Source: Metaphire vulgaris (lineage: Eukaryota > Annelida > Clitellata > Crassiclitellata > Megascolecidae). Taken from it: a stretch of DNA of 64,000 nt. A program made the position numbers and the translations under genes. Shown piece by piece: positions 49,881 to 64,000 of the stretch. The notes below the pieces were generated by a model. The model searched no databases and was not told where the DNA came from. It was given only the letters and a program-made list of their open reading frames with translations. Position 1 is the first letter of the stretch; each line of letters opens with the position of its first letter. The stretch covers positions 5,007,575-5,071,574 of the forward strand of contig CM030853.1 in the NCBI GenBank assembly GCA_018105865.1. Reading direction: 5' to 3'.

Positions 49881-50011
49881 ATGCCAAAATCGAAATCTGT
49901 TATCAGCAGCTTTGAAACAGTGACCCCTCGCCGAGTCAGTAGTATGGAATTTGACAGTCAAGCCAATGGGGGGAGGTGTAATGCCAGTGGTGATGGAAAT
50001 TTTTCTACCAG
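49881..50011 (+). CDS. Orphan candidate exon
   Basis: Between acceptor tttaatatatag and donor CTACCAG|gtaatc; one frame only is open and it is protein-like: MPKSKSVISSFETVTPRRVS, then SMEFDSQANGGRCNASG. 131 nt (phase 0 to phase 2). No partner exon was identified. Family unknown. Confidence 0.3.
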
Positions 50012-50672
50012 GTAATCATTTCATTATGGATAAATGAATTAGTCAAATAATTTGATGACAACATGAAACGCTTTCTCTTGCTTTCACCTTACTGTGTATA
50101 GAGTAGATCAATGGGAGGTCAATAGGAAGCGATCAGGGAATCCATCAGGGACGTCATTTGGGGGCAGGGGGTAGTTGCCCCCTGATTTTTAGAGACAACA
50201 ATTTTTTTCGCCAATGTTTGTGTTATTTAGTTTTTAGTTTTTAAATGTAAAATGGCTAATTAATAGGTAAAAAGACTGAAAAAGGCCATCAACCCCTAAA
50301 GGAGGGCGTGATTCACACAAAATTACCGACAAGCTAAGAAAAATGTCGTCAACTTTTTGTAAACTTGTCAGATCGAAAGCGTCTTGCCCCCCCTGAAAAA
50401 CAGTGAAAAGTGAATCCTAAACAGTGAACAGTGAGTCTCTGGAATCTATCCCCCTTCCCTACAAATAGGCATACCACGCTGCCCTCGGATAATGACGATT
50501 CTCCTAAATGCTAGTAAATATTGATTTCATCATTTCAATTGCATATAAAACATTGCTAAACGTGCTCATTGCGCAGTGAAACTATAGGCCTATAGTATAA
50601 TCTTCTTCAGCCTGTCGCAGTGTTTTATCCAGACGCCAGGCCTTGGGGAGTATTGACTTGGCTGGAGGGGAA

Positions 50673-50829
<157 letters not shown>

Positions 50830-51203
50830 CTTCTTTAGCGCCATTATTGTAATAGTACATCAGCACCAGTCGATGGTCGATTTAGTAAAAATTCATAGTC
50901 GTGATCTTGTCCGTGGTGAATCGAGGTTGTAATCCAGAGGTCAATCCTTACTGACACAGTTCAATCGATGCATGCAAATTCAATGCAAAAATCTGTCAGT
51001 ACTGTAATATTGGGTTTTTGGTTTTAAGGGGGAGAATCTGGATAAAACACTGGCCGGGCGAACATTCAACTTCATGTCTCAATTAATTATTGCTAAAATT
51101 TTAGGGGCTTACTTATGCAATCGCAACATACTGACTACTGAAAGCATGTTGACAATATTTGCATATCGACAATATTTGCTCAAAACGTTAGTCTTGCTCT
51201 TAC

Positions 51204-51325
51204 CGTAAAACCGCTATAATCTTTACTTGGCTTCGAACTCCCATTGCTTCTTCTTCGATTGCACATTATTCTGACCATCTTTATTACGAGACTGATTACG
51301 ACAAGCCAAGAAGCGCCGATTACAA
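51204..51325 (-). pseudogene. Duplicate transmembrane exon of the PAN receptor (paralogue copy)
   Basis: A 122-nt segment, acceptor gagctgtcag and donor TTTACG|gtaaga, same phases as 55944-56083. It reads VIGASWLVVISLVIKMVRIM then CNRRRSNGSSKPSKDYSGFT. The hydrophobic span is six residues shorter than in the other copy. The frame is open. No tail exon was found to its left as far as 48 kb, so the copy may be incomplete. Confidence 0.6.
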
Positions 51326-51560
51326 CTGACAGCTCAAAACTCTTTCGAGGTATTTCTTCCCCGCGAACGTTAAATATTTCTTCCCTGCGAACGTTAAATA
51401 TTTCGTGTTATAGCCACACCTCTCGAGTAGTGAAGTTTTTGTCATAATGTAGGCTACTTGTACAGCACGTAATGAGCACAGTTCCAGACGTCACCGTCTC
51501 ATTACGTGCTATTTACACATTGCATTTACTGCTATAGCCCAAGTCCAGTCGACGGTCCAC

Positions 51561-51966
51561 GATATTATAAGTAAATCATTCATTATTCATTTATTCATTT
51601 AGTCAGTCAATCAGTAAATAATTCATTCAGTTATTCAGTCAGTCAGTCAGTCAGTCAGTAAATTGTTCATTCATTCATTCATTCATTCGTTCATTCAGTC
51701 AGTCAGTCAGTCAGTCAATCAGTAAATCATTCATTCAGTTATTCAGTCAGTCTTTAGGTCGGTCGGTCAGTCCGACCGACCCACTAATTGAATGACTGAA
51801 TGTCGGTCAGTCAGCCAGCCATTCAGTCAGTCAGTCAGCCAGTTGGTTAGCTATCTAGTCAGTCAGTTAGTCAGTCAGGTAGTTAGTCAGCCTGTTAGTC
51901 AATCAAATAGTTAGTTAGCTAGCCAGTCAATTAGTTAATTAGTTTGTTAACCCGCTACCTAGTTAT
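51561..51966. repeat. Degenerate (TCAG/TCAT/TTAG)n tetranucleotide repeat
   Basis: ATTCATTCATTC and CAGTCAGTCAGT blocks degenerating to TAGTTAGTCAG; about 400 bp, between the duplicate transmembrane and signal-peptide exons where PAN exons would be expected. Confidence 0.92.
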
Positions 51967-52035
51967 TTAAATCAATACTGGACACACAACACAACATTAA
52001 CTAAGCAGGCCAATTTAACATTTGTGCACTTGAGG

Positions 52036-52150
52036 CAGTGGTGTCGCTATAGGGTTGGTGAGTAAAAAAATTCCAATGTCTCAGTTTGGTGTCACCCCTC
52101 TGGGTGGTGGTGTCACCCGGTGCGGCCCGCACCCCCTCGCGACGCCACTG
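52036..52150 (+). mobile_element. hAT-type MITE, short (115 bp)
   Basis: CAGTGGTGTCGCTATAGGG / CGCGACGCCACTG; target duplication ACTTGAGG. It lies about 90 bp downstream (in gene sense) of the duplicate signal-peptide exon. Confidence 0.88.
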
Positions 52151-52238
52151 ACTTGAGGAACAGTTTTCACGATATAATTTCGTGGTGTTTGAACACCCAA
52201 AACCAATCATGTCTACGACTTCTCGATACTTTACTTAC

Positions 52239-52320
52239 CATGCACTTCTCCAGCGAATAAACAGCAGACGACCAGATAAACTTCAACCAGACAATTAACA
52301 TGGAAGAGTTGCACGACCAT
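52239..52320 (-). pseudogene. Duplicate signal-peptide exon of the PAN receptor (paralogue copy)
   Basis: ATG complementary to 52318-52320; encodes MVVQLFHVNCLVEVYLVVCC then LFAGEVH; donor CATG|gtaagt, phase 1. It is homologous to 62702-62777, and the similarity continues into the intron (ATATAATTTCGTGG, GAACACCCAAAAC) and the upstream flank. The PAN exons expected downstream are absent before the paired transmembrane exon at 51204-51325. The copy is therefore reduced; direct signal-peptide to transmembrane splicing would remain in frame. Confidence 0.6.
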
Positions 52321-52653
52321 TACGGTACTGCAGATTTTCCTCTTGTGATATGAGTTGATCTAAGTTAGGCTACCTAGATATCACCTTCATTTCGAGCACG
52401 TCTGCAATATGGATTTTAGCAGTCATGTGAGCATACTTTCTTGTAAGAAGGTATTTACGTTGCTCTGGGTTAGCCCGACAAGGGTCGATGAACAACTATT
52501 ATTATCATATCACTTGCAACGTCAGAATAAGGTAGGAGTATTAAAAAATGTTGGCCTGTGAAGGAGTCTTATAGACTCCCTGTCTCGGGGCTAAGAGAGC
52601 ACAGCGGATAAATAGCAGCGCTGTAGTTGTGCAAATAATAGTAGGCCTACCCT

Positions 52654-53115
52654 CAGTGTTGTAAAGTATTTAAATACTTTAGTATTGAAATACCCATCCA
52701 AAATTAAGTATTTAAATAGTATTTAAAAACCATACAGTATTTGGATGTATTTAAGAAATTTAAATAGGCCTACTTTTGATTTATTGCAATTTTCACGTGT
52801 ACGACTTTCTATTATTTCGTCAGTCGTTTTTACATTTTCTTTACTGATAGTTTTAGACAGTTGAGCATTAAGTAGGCCTACATTGACATTGTCAGAAATA
52901 ATTTTGACTAACATTTCTTTACACAAAAATACGGCTGTGGCGAATCATGTGTCAAATACATTAGCAAGTATTTAAAAAGTATTTAAAACCTGTTTGCCAG
53001 TATTTAAATACTTACCCTGGTATTTGGGTATTTAAATACTATTTAAATACTACCTGAGAACCAGATATTTATGAAAGTATTTCAATACCTCAGTGAAGTA
53101 TTTATTACAACACTG
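52654..53115 (+). mobile_element. hAT-type MITE, family J, TATTTAAATAC-rich
   Basis: CAGTGTTGTAAAGTATTTAA / TTATTACAACACTG; target duplication CCTACCCT; many internal TATTTAAATAC motifs in both orientations; 462 bp. Confidence 0.9.
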
Positions 53116-53808
<693 letters not shown>

Positions 53809-54060
53809 TATAGATGTCAAAAAAGGAAGAGTAGGCAGAGTTGTCTTCGACTGATATTCACGAGCTAGCTGCGCTGCTGTTAACGCGGCTGCACGTTACG
53901 TTCTGACAGATCTAATTGCGCGTATGGATGCTCGGTCGAATCGCCGCCAGCAGTGTCGGTATTTGGCTAAAATTGTAAGACAACGCAATTCACAGATCAT
54001 GGCAATTCAACATAGGCCCTATTGTGAACAAGAATATATGCCGAAACCACAAACACAATT

Positions 54061-54256
54061 GACAGTACAAGTACAAGTACCTGGCCTCCGAGTACAAGTA
54101 CAAGTACAAGTACTTGCAGGAGTACAAGTACAAGTACAAGTACCTGGCCTCCGAGTACAAGTACAAGTACAAGTACCTGGCCTCCGAGTACAAGTACAAG
54201 TACAAGTACCTGGTCTCCGAGTACAAGTACAAGTACAAGTACCTGGCCTCCAAGTA
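54061..54256. repeat. (GTACAA)n / CTGGCCTCCGA minisatellite, block 1
   Basis: Units of AGTACAAGTACAAGTACA separated by CCTGGCCTCCG, about 36 bp each, repeated five times with an AGTACTTGCAGG variant. Confidence 0.9.
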
Positions 54257-54257
54257 C

Positions 54258-54358
54258 TAGTACAACATTTTTGACATTGACATTTTTCCGCTGACATTTT
54301 GTCCCCAAGACATTTTCTACATGAGATGACATTTTGTCCTCAGACAGTTTGTCCGGCC
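54258..54358. repeat. Reiterated GACATTTTGTCC motif block
   Basis: GACATTTTTCCGCTGACATT, then GACATTTTGTCCTCAGACAG, then TTTGTCCGGCCAC; related to the arms at 59862-60205. Confidence 0.5.
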
Positions 54359-54536
54359 ACGAATAAAATTGACACTATTAGCATCTAAATATCATCACAG
54401 TTGCACTAAAAAATAGAGATGATAGTCTTGCATCGGTCATATTTATGCGGTCTCGCGATCAAGCCAGCTTGGCTAAATACGCGTTTAATTGGTGCGCCAG
54501 AAGCAGGCACACTAAGGTCTCTAATTAATGGCTGCA

Positions 54537-62777
<8,241 letters not shown>

Positions 62778-63203
62778 GACTCTCACATTAATTGCAAATT
62801 ATTTGCTGTTATAGATTGACCTATATTTATCTACATGTCACACTCATTTAGAATACGTAAGCAATATGCAATAGATAACACCATATATAGCATTTAAACT
62901 TTAAAGGTTTCACTTGTGTATTCGAGTACAGCATACTTCCGTGTCAGAAGTGGTTAGGCCTGCGCTATTCTTAATGGTTCGACAAGGACCAGTGAACATG
63001 TTATTCGCCCGAGCAATTTCATAGACATGCAATGTGAGTCAGTAAAACCGCATTGCAAATATTTTTGCAACCCCCCTCCCCCATAAACAAAATGCATAAA
63101 ATGTAGTGCGCTTCTGCAATATTATACAGGCCTCTCTTGAATGCAGCCGTTAACGTTTTATAGGCCTAACCAATTTCCAAAATGCATCGGTCTGAAAGTA
63201 GAC

Positions 63204-63252
63204 GATAATATATATATATATATGTGTGTATATATATATATATGTATATATA
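63204..63252. repeat. (TA)n microsatellite
   Basis: TATATA with TGTGTG interruption; a second short TA tract at 63434-63448. Confidence 0.9.
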
Positions 63253-63818
63253 ATACCTATCATATTGGTAAGCATCAAAATAATCCCAGCCCGGTATATT
63301 TTACCCAGGTTTTGTTGCCAATATTGCTAAAATAAAACACACATATCTCCTGTTTAGACATTTTTATAGTAGACAACAAAAATTTTGAAATCAGGCAAAA
63401 ATGAAAGAAAATCATAAAAATTCCAACTACCAGTATATATATATATATCCATTACTTGAATATCTATTCATAATGAGTTACTGAACTATTGGTGCTAAGA
63501 TAATCTTAATTAAAATACATAATACATACAGTTGTACATGTTAGCTTAAAATTCCCTAATGCAGAGCGTATACCTTGGTTATGCGAGTACAGTAACTTTT
63601 AACCTAGACTAATCATTAAGATGTCATCTATAACTGCTTCTATGCATTATATGAACTGAATATATATAATTAATCAATGGAAGTTTCACAAATAATGCAA
63701 TAGATAATGTACAAAACCAACCGATACATTATATTATAATTGTGTTATCAATGTTCAACACAAGAATAACAGTAAAACCTGCTAATAGCATTCATTTCAA
63801 TGTCACAATACTCTTAAT

Positions 63819-63994
63819 CAGGGTTTAATCTAGGCCGTTTCCGGGGGAAAAATTGCCCTTTCCCTCCCGAAAATTTCAAATTCCCCCTGGAAATTTTGGC
63901 ATACTACATCAACTAACAGCAGCCCCCAGCAAAATCCCCCCCGGCTTTGTCAGTTCGCCCCCCCCCAGAGTCCAGAAGTCTAGATTAAACACTG
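63819..63994 (-). mobile_element. hAT-type MITE, family C
   Basis: CAGGGTTTAATCTAGGCC / GTCTAGATTAAACACTG; left target copy CTCTTAAT, right copy cut by the window end (CTCTTA). Confidence 0.87.
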
Positions 63995-64000
63995 CTCTTA

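Overview
This is a metazoan nuclear window, most likely from a marine invertebrate. It has spliced genes with GT-AG introns and TCF/LEF and NDNF homologues. Almost half of it is short inverted-repeat transposons, SINE and LINE debris and very long microsatellites. I cannot place the species. The 5S-rRNA-derived SINE, the density of hAT-type MITEs and the frequent TAGGCCTA motif are the best taxonomic hints.

Three loci are readable. (1) Plus strand, 1 to about 13.2 kb: the 3' half of a TCF/LEF (pangolin-type) gene. Two proline-rich exons (1788-1872, 3961-4137) are followed by the two exons of the HMG box (6797-6982, 9832-10020), one or two uncertain C-terminal exons and an AT-rich probable 3' UTR. 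The beta-catenin-binding N-terminus lies left of the window. (2) Minus strand, 24910 to 20488: a complete NDNF/Nord-family secreted-protein gene in three coding exons (24910-24705, 23635-23511, 21947-20488). All splice phases agree and the product is 596 aa. (3) Minus strand, 62777 to 54537: an apparently undescribed type I membrane protein in five exons (signal peptide, PAN/apple-like module 1, PAN/apple-like module 2, transmembrane segment, tyrosine-bearing tail). A second, reduced copy of its signal-peptide exon (52320-52239) and transmembrane exon (51325-51204) lies next to it in the same orientation, so this is a tandem duplication.

Region by region: 0-14 kb is the TCF/LEF gene, with TTAA-flanked 80-bp repeats, MITEs and a tRNA-derived SINE in its introns. 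14-20 kb is a transposon graveyard. 20-27 kb is the NDNF gene and its upstream CpG-rich flank. 27-51 kb has no recognisable host gene: it holds microsatellites, MITEs, an internally deleted hAT transposon (30767-32334), a LINE remnant (34.7-35.0 kb) and four CpG-rich tracts that look like promoters without visible genes (35.4-35.9, 42.4-43.1, 44.8-45.6, 46.5-47.3 kb). 51-63 kb is the duplicated PAN-receptor locus, itself filled with hAT elements, SINEs and trinucleotide arrays.

The three genes have no evident functional link: one is a nuclear Wnt effector, one a secreted neurotrophic or Hedgehog/BMP-modulating type of factor, and one a putative cell-surface receptor. All assignments were made by eye from translated motifs, splice sites and repeat ends; no searches were run.
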